Position numbers and translations under genes: made by a program
Notes under the pieces: model-generated
Told to the model about the DNA's origin: nothing
Database searches by the model: none
The model's input: only the letters and a program-made list of their open reading frames with translations
Origin: Nocardioides gilvus
Lineage (GTDB): Bacteria; Actinomycetota; Actinomycetes; Propionibacteriales; Nocardioidaceae
Direction: 5' to 3'
DNA length: 64,000 nucleotides
Assembly (NCBI RefSeq): GCF_003194605.1
Contig: NZ_QHKY01000001.1
Span: 806,001-870,000 of the forward strand
Shown here: in pieces, positions 53,244 to 62,042 of the stretch
Position numbering within the stretch: the stretch's first letter is position 1
How the letters are laid out: every line of letters begins with the position of its first letter

Positions 53244-53291
53244 GGACGTCATCACCAGCGATCGCCCCCACGACCGCTCATGATGACCTCC
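53244..53291. repeat. 48-bp inverted-end element, copy 4
   Basis: Starts GGACGTCATCAC and ends TGATGACCTCC (one mismatch to the perfect right end), exactly 48 bp. Lies between the convergent C39-peptidase and molybdoenzyme genes. Confidence 0.88.
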
Positions 53292-53315
53292 CGCGGGGGG
53301 CTCGATGTCGGGAGG

Positions 53316-54842
53316 TCAGACCGCGGTGAACTCGACCGCGTGCCACCCGGTCGCACCGTCGGGCAGCACGTCGCGGACCACACCGGTCTGCACCTCGCCG
53401 TCCCGGTCGATGGCTCGCACCCGTACGACGTGCGGGCCGGGCTCCACGTCGAACGCGGCTGCCCACTGCACCCATGTGTCCGCCGTGTTGACCTGGGCGA
53501 CGCGGGCCCGTCGCCAGGCTCCCCCGTCGAGAGCGACCTCGACCGCCTCGATCCCGGTGTTCTGGCGCCACGCGGAGCCGCCGACGGTCAGCACTCCCGC
53601 CTCGACCTCGTCGTCGGGACGTGGCACGTCGATGCGCGAGGTCAGACGCACCGGCGCCTGCTCCGCCCACCCACGCTCGGTCCAGTAGGCCTCGACGTCC
53701 GCGAACCGGGTCACCTCGACGTCCACCAGCCACTTGCAGGCCGAGGTGTAGCCGTAGAGACCGGGGACGACCGTACGCACCGGAAAACCGTGCTCCAACG
53801 GCAAGGGTTGGCCGTTCATCGCGACGGCGAACATCGAGTTCCGGTCGTCCGTCATGGCGCTGAGCGGAGTGGAGCAGGTCCACCCGTCCTCGGAGGTCTG
53901 GAGCACCGCGTCAGCCCCGCGCATCGGTCGCGCCTCGGCGAGCAGTTCGCTGGTCAGTACGCCACTCCACCAGGCGTTGCCGACCAGTTGGCCTCCGACC
54001 TCGTTGGAGACGCAGCTGAGCGTCATCCAGGCCTCGGTGAGACCGCGGGCAATGAGGTCGTCGTAGGTCAGCACGATCTCTCGTTCGACCATGCCGTGGA
54101 TCCGCAGACGCCACTGCGCCGGCTCGATCGCCGGGATCACCAGCGCGGTGTGGACCTGGTAGAAGTCGTCGTTGCGGGTGCGCCACGGCTGCACCCCCGG
54201 CACTCCGATCCTGGCGCGCGCGGGGGACTTGCGGGCGGTGACCCCGGGGATCCTCAGCAGCCGTCGGGACTCCTTGATCGCCGCCTTGCGGCCGCTCGTC
54301 AACCGGGCACCGACACCCGACCCGAGACCCAGGGCAGCGACGACGCCCACGGCGACAGCAAAACCCCTGCGACTCGGCCCCGCCGTCGCGCCGGATCCGG
54401 TCTCCGACGGCTTCGCGCGACCAGCCACCCAGGAGAGCACGGTCATTGCCAGCAGCCAGACGACCAGACCCACGCCGATCGGCAGGGTCTCGGTCCTTCC
54501 GGTGCCGTTGCGGGCCACGACGGCCGCCAGGCCCACGGCGCTGAGGGAGACCCAGATCAGGGTTGAGGCCCAGCGGACCCGCGGCCACAACCACCCGGCC
54601 ACCGAGAAGAGCACGAGCATGCTCAGCGTCATCAGGACCACGAGCACGGGCTTGCCGCGACTGCCCAGGAAGTCGATCGCCCAGCTCGCCACCGGGCCCG
54701 GCACCAGGGTGATGATGCTCTCGACCACGGCCACGAACGGCCCTTCGCGCACGGAGAGCAACGCCGCGACGAGCTGGCTCACCGCGAGGCCGGTGAGACC
54801 GGTGACCACACCGGCCGGGCCCCACCCACGCATCGACGTCAT
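53316..54842 (-). CDS. Membrane sulfite-oxidase-fold molybdopterin oxidoreductase
   Basis: A 508-residue protein. The first 190 residues hold about five membrane helices, then a basic linker. The sulfite-oxidase/YedY-type molybdopterin domain follows, with the cofactor-binding Cys in [11 protein letters not shown] and [28 protein letters not shown]-terminal immunoglobulin-like dimerisation domain is present. GAGGGAG lies before the ATG. Oxidises or reduces a small substrate outside the membrane; substrate unknown. Confidence 0.87.
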   Translation of the reverse strand: MTSMRGWGPAGVVTGLTGLAVSQLVAALLSVREGPFVAVVESIITLVPGPVASWAIDFLGSRGKPVLVVLMTLSMLVLFSVAGWLWPRVRWASTLIWVSLSAVGLAAVVARNGTGRTETLPIGVGLVVWLLAMTVLSWVAGRAKPSETGSGATAGPSRRGFAVAVGVVAALGLGSGVGARLTSGRKAAIKESRRLLRIPGVTARKSPARARIGVPGVQPWRTRNDDFYQVHTALVIPAIEPAQWRLRIHGMVEREIVLTYDDLIARGLTEAWMTLSCVSNEVGGQLVGNAWWSGVLTSELLAEARPMRGADAVLQTSEDGWTCSTPLSAMTDDRNSMFAVAMNGQPLPLEHGFPVRTVVPGLYGYTSACKWLVDVEVTRFADVEAYWTERGWAEQAPVRLTSRIDVPRPDDEVEAGVLTVGGSAWRQNTGIEAVEVALDGGAWRRARVAQVNTADTWVQWAAAFDVEPGPHVVRVRAIDRDGEVQTGVVRDVLPDGATGWHAVEFTAV

Positions 54843-54874
54843 GGGGGGATTCTCCCTCAAGGCATGATCGGGGT

Positions 54875-55402
54875 GTGACTGACCACCTCCGCCGCCCCCA
54901 GCCCCAGGCCCTGCCACGTGTCGCGACGGGCACCGACGTGCACCGACTCGCGGACGGTGTCGCGATGCATCTTGCTGGTCTGAGCTGGCCCGAGGAGGCG
55001 CAGGGGCTCGAGGGTCACTCCGACGGCGACGTCGCCGCCCACGCCGCCTGCGACGCCCTGCTGGCGGCCTGCGGACTGGGTGACCTCGGGACCAACTTCG
55101 GCACCTCCGAGCCCCAGTGGGCCGGAGCGGCGGGCACCACCCTGCTGCGCGAGACGGCGCGCCGGGTCCGGGCGGCCGGATTCGAGATCGGCAACGTGGC
55201 CATCCAGGTGATCGGCAACCGTCCGCGCCTGGGCCCGCGCCGCGCCGAGGCGGAGGCGGCCCTCACGGCCGCGGTCGACGCGCCGGTCACCGTCTCCGCG
55301 ACCACCACCGACGGGTTGGGCCTCACCGGGCGCGGCGAAGGAGTGGCGGCCATCGCGACAGCTCTGGTCGTCTTGGTGGCACCACCTTCCGCGTCCGCCT
55401 GA
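54875..55402 (+). CDS. ispF: 2-C-methyl-D-erythritol 2,4-cyclodiphosphate synthase IspF
   Basis: A 175-residue IspF of the MEP isoprenoid pathway. Metal ligands are D and H in GTDVHRL and H in [20 protein letters not shown]. The C-terminal [16 protein letters not shown] matches the CMP-binding signature. Start is GTG with a 15-residue tail before the core. The usual GDIGxHFPDTDP appears as [12 protein letters not shown], so the active-site flap is altered. The gene's 3' end overlaps nirD on the opposite strand by 80 bp. Confidence 0.88.
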   Translation: MTDHLRRPQPQALPRVATGTDVHRLADGVAMHLAGLSWPEEAQGLEGHSDGDVAAHAACDALLAACGLGDLGTNFGTSEPQWAGAAGTTLLRETARRVRAAGFEIGNVAIQVIGNRPRLGPRRAEAEAALTAAVDAPVTVSATTTDGLGLTGRGEGVAAIATALVVLVAPPSASA

Positions 55403-55760
55403 GCCGGCGTACGGACGGGGCGCGTTCGCGTCGGGCGCCGACCTGCACCACACCTTCGGTGACCCGCACGTCGTAGGTCGTGACCTGGACGCCGGGATCC
55501 TCGAGGCACAGCCCGGTCGCCAGGTCGAACGACCGCCGGTGCAGCGGAGAGGCCACGAAGTCGATCCGCCCCTTGCGCCCGACGATGCCCCGGGCGAGCA
55601 TCGAGGCCCGGTGGAAGGGATCCTGGTTGCCGATCGCGAAGAGGTCGTCGCGGGCCGTGCGGAAGAGCGCCACCGCCTGGCCGTGCACGAGCGCCGCCAC
55701 TCCTCGATCGACCTCGAGGTCGTCGAGGTCACACACCGCCTGCCAGGTCTCGCCGGTCAT
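55323..55760 (-). CDS. nirD: NirD-like nitrite reductase small subunit (Rieske fold)
   Basis: A 145-residue protein beginning [34 protein letters not shown], with [14 protein letters not shown] and [17 protein letters not shown]. It has the NirD form of the Rieske fold without the Cys-His cluster motifs. Typical NirD proteins end near residue 110; here about 35 basic residues follow ([17 protein letters not shown]), lying antisense to ispF. No NirB gene is in view. Canonical function: subunit of assimilatory NADH-nitrite reductase. Confidence 0.82.
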   Translation of the reverse strand: MTGETWQAVCDLDDLEVDRGVAALVHGQAVALFRTARDDLFAIGNQDPFHRASMLARGIVGRKGRIDFVASPLHRRSFDLATGLCLEDPGVQVTTYDVRVTEGVVQVGARRERAPSVRRLRRTRKVVPPRRPELSRWPPLLRRAR

Positions 55761-55904
55761 GGAACTCCTTTGTTCAGACCCCCGTTGGCGTCTTCGAGGC
55801 TAGGAGTCGCGTGTTGACGACAGGTGCGCGTCATGTTTCGTGAATGAAAACGCTCCCTCACTGCCCACCTCAGGGCGCACCGATGCCGCGATTACCCTTC
55901 GACC

Positions 55905-56693
55905 ATGACCGCAGCGCCCCTCACCTCCCCCGTGGCTCCTTCCGCGACTCCTCCCGCGATCCCCTGCGCCGTCGTGGTGCTGGCCGCCGGATCCGGCTCC
56001 CGGGTGGGCGCCACGTTCGCCGGTGAGCCGTTCAACAAGGTGCTGCTCCCCCTCGACGGCATCGCGGTGCTGACCCACTCCGTGCTCACTGCCCTGGCCA
56101 CCCCGGGCGTACGCCGGGTGGTCGTCGTCGCACGTCCCGGCGAGGAGTCGTTGGTCGCCGACGCGATCGTCCCCTCCCTGCCGGCGGAAGGCACGGAGGA
56201 GCCCGACAGCCCCGAGGTCGTCCTGGTGACCGGTGGCGAGACCCGCCACGACTCGGAGTGGGCGGCTCTGCGCACGCTGACACCGTGGGTCGCGGCCGGG
56301 GAGATCGCGGTGGTCGCGATCCACGACGGGGCACGTCCACTGGCCGACGCCTCCCTCTTCGCGGCCACGGTGGCCAGCGCGGCGACCCACGGTGGCGCCA
56401 TCCCGGTGGTGCCCGCGACCCACCTGCTGAGCGTCGAAGGTCAGCGCGCCCCCGCCGACCTGGTCGGGGTGCAGACGCCCCAGGCCTTCCGCGCCGGCGT
56501 CCTGCTGAGGGCGTACGGGCAGGCCGAGCGCGACGGCTTCGTCGGCACCGACACGGCCAGCTGCATCGAGCGCTACGCCCCGGACACGGTGATCGCCGCC
56601 GTACCTTCCACCCCACGCAACCTGAAGGTCACCTTCGCCGAGGACCTCGCCCTGGCCGAGGCTCTGCTGGGCCCGTCCGGCGACGCCTCATGA
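55905..56693 (+). CDS. ispD: 2-C-methyl-D-erythritol 4-phosphate cytidylyltransferase IspD
   Basis: A 262-residue IspD. CTP-loop [50 protein letters not shown] and [10 protein letters not shown] all match the family. It makes CDP-methylerythritol in the MEP pathway; ispF is about 500 bp away on the same strand. It overlaps the phospholipase-D-family gene downstream (ATGA). Confidence 0.92.
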   Translation: MTAAPLTSPVAPSATPPAIPCAVVVLAAGSGSRVGATFAGEPFNKVLLPLDGIAVLTHSVLTALATPGVRRVVVVARPGEESLVADAIVPSLPAEGTEEPDSPEVVLVTGGETRHDSEWAALRTLTPWVAAGEIAVVAIHDGARPLADASLFAATVASAATHGGAIPVVPATHLLSVEGQRAPADLVGVQTPQAFRAGVLLRAYGQAERDGFVGTDTASCIERYAPDTVIAAVPSTPRNLKVTFAEDLALAEALLGPSGDAS

Positions 56694-58336
56694 CGGTCGC
56701 CCGCCCGAGCGACTGGTTCCTCTCCCGGCGCGCCCGCGGCAACAACGCCACCCGGATCGACGACGCCCACACCGGTCCCGACGCCGGCACCGCCTTCACC
56801 ACCGGCAACCTGGCCCGGCCGTTGATCCACGGCGACACCTACTTCGCCGAGCTCCACCGAGTCGTCGAGGCAGCCGGCGAGGGTGACCTGGTCTGGTTCA
56901 CCGACTGGCAGTCCCATCCGGACCAGCAGCTGACCGACGACCCCGACAGCACGGTCGTCGAGGTCCTCGGGCGCGCCCTGGCGCGGGGCGCTGACGTGCG
57001 GGCGCTGGTCTGGCGCTCGCAGTCCCGGCTGCTCGGCTACGCCCACGAGGACCACCGCGACCTCGGCGCCCTGCTCCAGGAGCGCGGGGCCGACGTCGTG
57101 ATCGACATGCGGGTGCGCCGCAACGGCGCCCACCACCAGAAATTCTGCGTCGTCCGCCACCGCGACGACCCCAGCCGGGACATCGCCTTCGTCGGTGGCC
57201 TCGACCTGTGCCACGGCCGCCGCGACGACTCGCGGCACGGCGGTGACCCCCAGGCCGAACCGATCGCGCAGGAGTACGGGGACCTGCCGCCGTGGCACGA
57301 CGTCCAGGTGGCGCTGCAGGGTCCGGTGGTCCACGACGTCGAGACCGTCTTCCGCGAACGCTGGGACGATTCGGCCCCGACGACCCGCAACCCCGTACGC
57401 CGCCTGCGCGACGCCCGCGACGGCCTGGACGAGGAGCGTCGTCCGCTCCCTCCCCAGGCGCCCCCGCCACCGCGCGTGCCCGACAGCGACCACGCCGTGC
57501 AGTTGTTGCGGACCTACCCGCGGCTCGGGATCGGCTGGGCCCACGACTTCGCCCCGACCGGCGAACGCTCCGTGGCACGTGGCTACACCCGGGCGCTCGC
57601 GCGGACGAAGAAGCTCATCTACGTCGAGGACCAGTTCCTGTGGGGCGGCGAGATGAGTACGGTGCTGGTGCGGGCACTGGAGGAGAACCCGGACCTGCAC
57701 CTCGTGGCCGTGCTGCCGCAGTTCCCCGACCACGATGGCTGGTTCGCCCGGGACCCGCAGATGCTCGGACGTCTCCGCGGGGTGCAACGGGTGCTGCTGA
57801 CCGCCCCGGACCGAGTCGCCTTCTACGGCCTGGAGAACCACGCCGGGACGCCCGTCTACGTGCATGCCAAGGTGTGCGTGCTCGACGACACCTGGGCCTC
57901 GATCGGTTCGGACAACTTCTGTCGCCGTTCGTGGACCAACGACTCCGAGCTGTCCGCAGCCGTCGTCGACACCGCAGCCGAAGGGCGTACGAGCTTTGCC
58001 CGGCGCCTGCGGCTCACTCTGGCGGCCGAGCACCTCGACCGCCTCGACCCTGACCAGTTGACGTCAGTGGCCGCGATGGACGACGCAGACCTGCTCGAGG
58101 TGATGGCGGACTGTGTCGATCCCGTGGAGATGTTCGAGGCGTTCGCCAAGAGCGCGGATGCGCTCGAGACCTGGCATGCCGGAGGTCGCGTGGGCCTACG
58201 CCCACCCGGACGTCTGCGCCGACTCCCGGAGCCCACCCTCTCGGTGGGACGCCAACTCGCGGCTGCGCCGTGGTACCGCTTCCTCCACGACCCGGACGGT
58301 CGACCGTGGCCGATGAGGTTGCGCAAGCAGTTCTGA
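56690..58336 (+). CDS. Phospholipase D-family protein (two HKD motifs)
   Basis: A 548-residue protein with two HxKxxxxD catalytic motifs: [13 protein letters not shown] near residue 143 and [19 protein letters not shown] near residue 390. Both are followed by the expected G/S strand ([15 protein letters not shown]). No membrane segment or signal is seen, so it is likely cytoplasmic. Family members are phosphatidyltransferases (cardiolipin synthase-like) or nucleases. The gene overlaps ispD (ATGA). Confidence 0.85.
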   Translation: MTVARPSDWFLSRRARGNNATRIDDAHTGPDAGTAFTTGNLARPLIHGDTYFAELHRVVEAAGEGDLVWFTDWQSHPDQQLTDDPDSTVVEVLGRALARGADVRALVWRSQSRLLGYAHEDHRDLGALLQERGADVVIDMRVRRNGAHHQKFCVVRHRDDPSRDIAFVGGLDLCHGRRDDSRHGGDPQAEPIAQEYGDLPPWHDVQVALQGPVVHDVETVFRERWDDSAPTTRNPVRRLRDARDGLDEERRPLPPQAPPPPRVPDSDHAVQLLRTYPRLGIGWAHDFAPTGERSVARGYTRALARTKKLIYVEDQFLWGGEMSTVLVRALEENPDLHLVAVLPQFPDHDGWFARDPQMLGRLRGVQRVLLTAPDRVAFYGLENHAGTPVYVHAKVCVLDDTWASIGSDNFCRRSWTNDSELSAAVVDTAAEGRTSFARRLRLTLAAEHLDRLDPDQLTSVAAMDDADLLEVMADCVDPVEMFEAFAKSADALETWHAGGRVGLRPPGRLRRLPEPTLSVGRQLAAAPWYRFLHDPDGRPWPMRLRKQF

Positions 58337-58355
58337 GGGCTGCCCGAGCCAGCGC

Positions 58356-58377
58356 GCGCCTACCGGTCGGTGGGCGC
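58356..58377. terminator. Hairpin between convergent PLD and IspD-like genes
   Basis: A 9-bp stem with one G-T pair (GCGCCTACC with GGTGGGCGC) and a 4-base loop, 20 bp after the PLD stop. Moderate terminator candidate. Confidence 0.5.
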
Positions 58378-58430
58378 AGATTCGTCTGACAGTTGTCGCG
58401 GACTCGCCAACTGCTCCCTGGACGACACTC

Positions 58431-59003
58431 TCAGCGGCGGGTGAGCGCCTCGAGCACCGCGACGTCCTCGACGCTGGTGACCCGACGGGCCTCGGCCGGA
58501 GCCGGCACCAACTCGACCTTGAAGTGCTCGCGCAGCATCGGGACCAGCTCCTCGAAGTGCACGCTCGGCAGACTCGGGAGTGCCGCGACCACGGAGGCGG
58601 GAAGCACGATCGGGGAACAGATCGTACGCAGCCCCTCGCGGTCGACGGTCTCGCCGACCACCCCGTCGGCGACAACCTTGACGGTGTCGGTGACCGGACG
58701 GACCGCGACCACCACGACGTCCTCGGTGACTGCCCGGACCACGCAGGCGGCGATGAACTCGGCCGGGGTCATCGGGCAGAGCGGGTCGTGCAGGACCACG
58801 GGCTCCCCGGTGTAGGCGATCTCCTCCCACCCGATCCCGCTGTCGATCGGGTGCACCCCGGCCTCACCCAGCGCCCAGGCGGCGCAGGCGACCAGGGCCT
58901 CGCCGTGCAGGAGCGCGAACGGCAGCGACCCACGCCCCTCCTCGAGGAGGAGGCCGAGCGGCTGCAGATCGTCGAGGTCGAAGAAGTCCGGTGTCTGGCT
59001 CAT
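58431..59003 (-). CDS. IspD-like paralogue lacking the CTP-binding loop
   Basis: A 190-residue protein with the middle and end of an IspD-like domain: LHGEALVACAAWAL, VVLHDPLCPMTPAEFIAACV, VAVRPVTDTVKVVADGVV, TVDREGLRTICSPIVLP. The N-terminal AAGxGxRxG loop needed for CTP binding is absent, and the QTPQ segment is altered (CSPIV). It probably cannot act as a cytidylyltransferase. It lies just downstream of carD, in the slot that carries ispD in mycobacteria. Start MSQTPDFF chosen; four extra residues possible. Confidence 0.75.
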   Translation of the reverse strand: MSQTPDFFDLDDLQPLGLLLEEGRGSLPFALLHGEALVACAAWALGEAGVHPIDSGIGWEEIAYTGEPVVLHDPLCPMTPAEFIAACVVRAVTEDVVVVAVRPVTDTVKVVADGVVGETVDREGLRTICSPIVLPASVVAALPSLPSVHFEELVPMLREHFKVELVPAPAEARRVTSVEDVAVLEALTRR

Positions 59004-59040
59004 GTCATCGCCCACGGTATGCCCTCAGCCACGGACGCGA

Positions 59041-59069
59041 CGAGGCCCCCGGATCATCCGGGGGCCTCG
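59041..59069. terminator. Strong hairpin after carD
   Basis: CGAGGCCCCCGG and CCGGGGGCCTCG pair over 12 bp around ATCAT, between carD's stop and the IspD-like start. Likely terminator or attenuator that separates the two minus-strand genes. Confidence 0.8.
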
Positions 59070-59113
59070 TGCGGCCGGTGCAGTGGCGACCGGCGGGGTC
59101 GATCGTGGAGCGG

Positions 59114-59599
59114 CTAGGAGGCCAGGACCTCTTCGAGCATGGCCTCGGCCTTGTCCTCGTTGGTCTTCTCGGCGAGCGCGAGCTCGGAGACCAGGATCTG
59201 GCGGGCCTTCGCAAGCATCCGCTTCTCTCCGGCAGAGAGCCCGCGGTCGCGCTCACGGCGCCACAGGTCGCGGACGACCTCGGAGACCTTGTTGACGTTG
59301 CCGCTGTGCAGCTTCTCCAGGTTGGCCTTGTAGCGCCGCGACCAGTTGGTGGGCTCCTCCACCTGCGACGCGCGCAGGATGTCGAAGACCTGGTCGAGAC
59401 CAGCCTGGTCAACCACGTCGCGGACGCCCACGAGGTCGAGGTTGATGGACGGGATCCGCACCACGAGGTCCTGCTGGGCGATGATCCTCAGGACGAGGTA
59501 CTGCAGGTCCTCACCCTTGACCGTCCGTGTCTCGATGTCCTCGATGACGGCCGCACCATGATTCGGGTAGACGACCGTTTCGCCGACGGTGTAAGTCAT
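59114..59599 (-). CDS. carD: CarD-type RNA polymerase-binding transcription regulator
   Basis: A 161-residue CarD. An N-terminal Tudor-like RNAP-interaction domain ([38 protein letters not shown]) is followed by a helical DNA-binding part with the conserved Trp in [17 protein letters not shown]. CarD stabilises open promoter complexes, chiefly at rRNA promoters. The ATG at 59599 has GGGGAA upstream. The region before it carries a -10-like TACACT. Confidence 0.95.
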   Translation of the reverse strand: MTYTVGETVVYPNHGAAVIEDIETRTVKGEDLQYLVLRIIAQQDLVVRIPSINLDLVGVRDVVDQAGLDQVFDILRASQVEEPTNWSRRYKANLEKLHSGNVNKVSEVVRDLWRRERDRGLSAGEKRMLAKARQILVSELALAEKTNEDKAEAMLEEVLAS

Positions 59600-59625
59600 G
59601 TATTTGTTCCCCTCTTTCCGGCGGA

Positions 59626-59631
59626 AGTGTA
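59626..59631 (-). promoter_or_regulatory. Extended -10 candidate for carD
   Basis: TACACT preceded by TGA (extended -10), 27 bp upstream of the start, in the less GC-rich part. The -35 (TTTTCC) is weak. Suggests a short leader of about 20 bases. Confidence 0.4.
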
Positions 59632-59735
59632 TCACGTCACACTCTTCAGGAAAAGTGCGTTTCCGCAGGTCAGAGGCGTATTTGCCTCTTGACAGACCCG
59701 GCAGCCTGTGCCGTGGAGCGGTCAGGAACACACCA

Positions 59736-59756
59736 TGTGTCACTTTGGGTGACACA
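59736..59756. promoter_or_regulatory. 8-bp inverted repeat between carD and lipoprotein gene
   Basis: TGTGTCAC and GTGACACA flank a 5-base centre, giving a symmetric 21-bp site 137 bp upstream of carD. Operator-like; the binding protein is unknown. Confidence 0.4.
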
Positions 59757-59901
59757 CGACGCGACACTTTGCCCCACGAGGGCGCGCGCCGGCACCCGAG
59801 GACGAGCGAGGGCAGGCCCGACCGGACCACGCGTACACCCCCACTGTTCTCATCGTGGCCCGGAGCCGCGCGCGAGCAGCCCGACCGCTACCCTGTTGCC
59901 C

Positions 59902-60438
59902 ATGCAGATGCCCCACCGCCGCAAGACCGCGCTTGCCGCTTTCGCGCTCGTTCTCGCCCCTGTGCTGAGCTCCTGTGGGTTCTCCAACGCCACGGACCGT
60001 GACTACACGCCCGGCGTGGGCGCCAACAACCGCGACGGTGAGGTCGACGTCCTCGCCGGCGTCATCGTCGCCGACGACGCCACGGCCGGTTCCGGCGTCT
60101 TCGTCGCGTCGTTCTCCAACAACAACGTCGACGACCCCATCACCGTCGAGGCGATGCGCAGTGAGAGCGGCGCGACCTTCAGTGGTCTCGAGCCGATCGA
60201 GCTGGCGCCGGAGGGCTTCCACAACCTCGCGACCACCGAGTCGCCCGTGCAGGTGAACGGCGACTTCGATCCCGGCAACTTCGTGCCGGTGACGGTCTCC
60301 TTCTCCAACGGTGAGGACATCTCCCTCAAGGTCCCGGTCGTGAACAACTGCGGTGACTACGCCTCGGTCGCTGGACTGCCCGACGGTCCGGAGCTCTGCC
60401 CGAGCGGCAATGACCTGGAGAAGGACAGCGAGCACTGA
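59902..60438 (+). CDS. Putative lipoprotein
   Basis: A 178-residue protein with signal peptide and lipobox VLSSC. The mature domain is beta-rich ([55 protein letters not shown]), suggesting an immunoglobulin-like or copper-chaperone-like fold. No metal motif is seen. Its TGA overlaps the gpmA ATG (TGATG), so the two are coupled. Function unknown. Confidence 0.8.
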   Translation: MQMPHRRKTALAAFALVLAPVLSSCGFSNATDRDYTPGVGANNRDGEVDVLAGVIVADDATAGSGVFVASFSNNNVDDPITVEAMRSESGATFSGLEPIELAPEGFHNLATTESPVQVNGDFDPGNFVPVTVSFSNGEDISLKVPVVNNCGDYASVAGLPDGPELCPSGNDLEKDSEH

Positions 60439-61181
60439 TGAGCTACACCCTGATCCTGCTCCGCCACGGCGAGAGCGAGTGGAACGCGAAGAACCTCTTC
60501 ACCGGTTGGGTCGACGTCAACCTCACCGAGAAGGGGCGCGCCGAAGCCGTCCGCGGGGGCCAGCTGATGGTCGAGGCTGGCGTGCTGCCCGACATCGTGC
60601 ACACCTCCCTGCAGCGCCGCGCGATCACCACGGCTGCGCTCTCCCTCGACGCCGCTGACCGTCACTGGATCCCGGTGAAGCGCAGCTGGCGCCTCAACGA
60701 GCGTCACTACGGCGCCCTCCAGGGCAAGGACAAGAAGCAGACGCTCGCCGAGTTCGGCGAGGAGAAGTTTATGACCTGGCGCCGTTCCTTCGACGTCCCG
60801 CCGCCGCCGCTGGCCGACGACGACGAGTACTCCCAGGCGCACGACCCGCGTTACGCCGACCTGGGTGACGACCTCCCCCGCACCGAGTGCCTCAAGGACG
60901 TCATCGAGCGCATGCTCCCGTACTACGACGGCGAGATCGTGCCCGACCTGAAGGCCGGCAAGACCGTCCTCATCGCCGCCCACGGCAACTCGCTGCGCGG
61001 CATCGTCAAGCACCTCGACGGCATCAGCGACGAAGCCATCGCCGGCCTCAACATCCCCACCGGGATGCCGCTGGTCTACCGCCTCGACGAGGACCTCTCA
61101 CCCCTGGTCCCCGGTGGCGAGTACCTGGACCCCGAGGCCGCTGCAGCAGCAGCTGCCGCCGTGGCCAACCAGGGTCGCTGA
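60438..61181 (+). CDS. gpmA: 2,3-bisphosphoglycerate-dependent phosphoglycerate mutase
   Basis: A 247-residue complete Gpm[28 protein letters not shown] holds the phosphohistidine (H9 in RHGE); [14 protein letters not shown] has the second catalytic His. It interconverts 3- and 2-phosphoglycerate in glycolysis. The neighbourhood with senX3-regX3 is shared with mycobacteria. Confidence 0.96.
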   Translation: MSYTLILLRHGESEWNAKNLFTGWVDVNLTEKGRAEAVRGGQLMVEAGVLPDIVHTSLQRRAITTAALSLDAADRHWIPVKRSWRLNERHYGALQGKDKKQTLAEFGEEKFMTWRRSFDVPPPPLADDDEYSQAHDPRYADLGDDLPRTECLKDVIERMLPYYDGEIVPDLKAGKTVLIAAHGNSLRGIVKHLDGISDEAIAGLNIPTGMPLVYRLDEDLSPLVPGGEYLDPEAAAAAAAAVANQGR

Positions 61182-61203
61182 GCCAGGCACCCACACTCCA
61201 CGC

Positions 61204-61247
61204 ACGCAGAAGGGGCCGTACGCATTCGCGTACGGCCCCTTCTGCGT
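61204..61247. terminator. Perfect 20-bp stem hairpin between gpmA and phoU
   Basis: Two 20-bp arms with an ATTC loop separate convergent gpmA and phoU. Very strong bidirectional terminator. Confidence 0.93.
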
Positions 61248-61270
61248 CCCCCGCAGGTGGGAGGCGCAGG

Positions 61271-61921
61271 TCAGCCGGGCAGCGCCACCTCGCCGGTGAC
61301 GACGTAGACGATCCGGTTGGCGATCGAGACCGCATGGTCAGCGATCCGCTCGTAGTAGCGACCCAGCAGGGCGATGTCGACCGCCGCCTCGACCCCGTGC
61401 TGCCAGCTGTCGGCGAGCATCACCGTGAAGAGCGAGCGACGCAGCTGGTCCATCTCCTCCTCGTCCACCTTGAGCTCCTCGATGGCCGCTACGTCGCGCC
61501 CGGTGATGATCGTCTGCAACTGTCCGACCATGTCCTCGGCGATCTCTGCCATCCGGCTGATCGTGGGCACCATGCTCGGCGGCACGGCGGTCTGGGGCAC
61601 CCGGAGGCGGGCGATCTTGGCGACGTGCACCGACAGGTCACCCATCCGCTCGAGGTCGCTGACGATGCGCAGCGCCGCCACCACCAGTCGTAGGTCTCCC
61701 GCGACCGGAGCCTGCAGGGAGAGCAGGGCAAAGGCCTTCTCCTCCAAGTGGTCACGCGCACGGTCGACCCTCTCGTCGGCGGAGATCACCTGCTCGGCCA
61801 GCGGGGCGTTGCCTTCCACCAGGGCGGTCGTGGCGTCACGTACGGACACCTTCACCAGCCCACAGATGTCGGCGAGGTCGGCATGGACTGATTCAAGTTC
61901 GTCAATGAACACGGCGCGCAT
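61271..61921 (-). CDS. phoU: Phosphate-system regulator PhoU
   Basis: A 216-residue protein with two PhoU helical repeats and their E/DxxxD metal-binding motifs (MRAVFIDELESVHADLADI, LRIVSDLERMGDLSVHVAKIA, LLGRYYERIADHAVSIANRI). It damps phosphate signalling to the sensor kinase. It is divergent from senX3; the 121-bp gap carries a Pho-box-like repeat. Confidence 0.93.
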   Translation of the reverse strand: MRAVFIDELESVHADLADICGLVKVSVRDATTALVEGNAPLAEQVISADERVDRARDHLEEKAFALLSLQAPVAGDLRLVVAALRIVSDLERMGDLSVHVAKIARLRVPQTAVPPSMVPTISRMAEIAEDMVGQLQTIITGRDVAAIEELKVDEEEMDQLRRSLFTVMLADSWQHGVEAAVDIALLGRYYERIADHAVSIANRIVYVVTGEVALPG

Positions 61922-61964
61922 GCAGCGACCGTAACGAGCCCGCAATGACCCCCGGACGACACGG

Positions 61965-61982
61965 AGTGAACGCCGGGTGAAC
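61965..61982 (-). promoter_or_regulatory. Pho-box-like direct repeat (RegX3/PhoP type)
   Basis: On the minus strand GTTCACC-CGGC-GTTCACT: two 7-bp units with an 11-bp period, the form known for PhoP/RegX3 boxes. It lies 43 bp upstream of phoU and 60 bp upstream of senX3. Autoregulation by RegX3 is the likely meaning. Confidence 0.65.
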
Positions 61983-62042
61983 AGTGCCTGACGTAGGTCC
62001 GCGCTGGTCAGGGGTACCCCCGCGGAGTCGTACGATCCTCTT

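Larger units (their letters stand above)
59600..59901. other. 302-bp divergent promoter region between carD and a lipoprotein gene
   Basis: No gene is seen. The region holds the carD leader and -10-like site, an 8-bp inverted repeat at 59736 and a TTGACA string near 59688 on the plus strand without a matching -10 box. The GC content falls towards carD. Confidence 0.7.

Noticed and set aside
56258..58336. A longer start for the PLD-family gene
   Set aside because: The extra 144 codons overlap ispD out of frame; the ATGA start at 56690 is much better.
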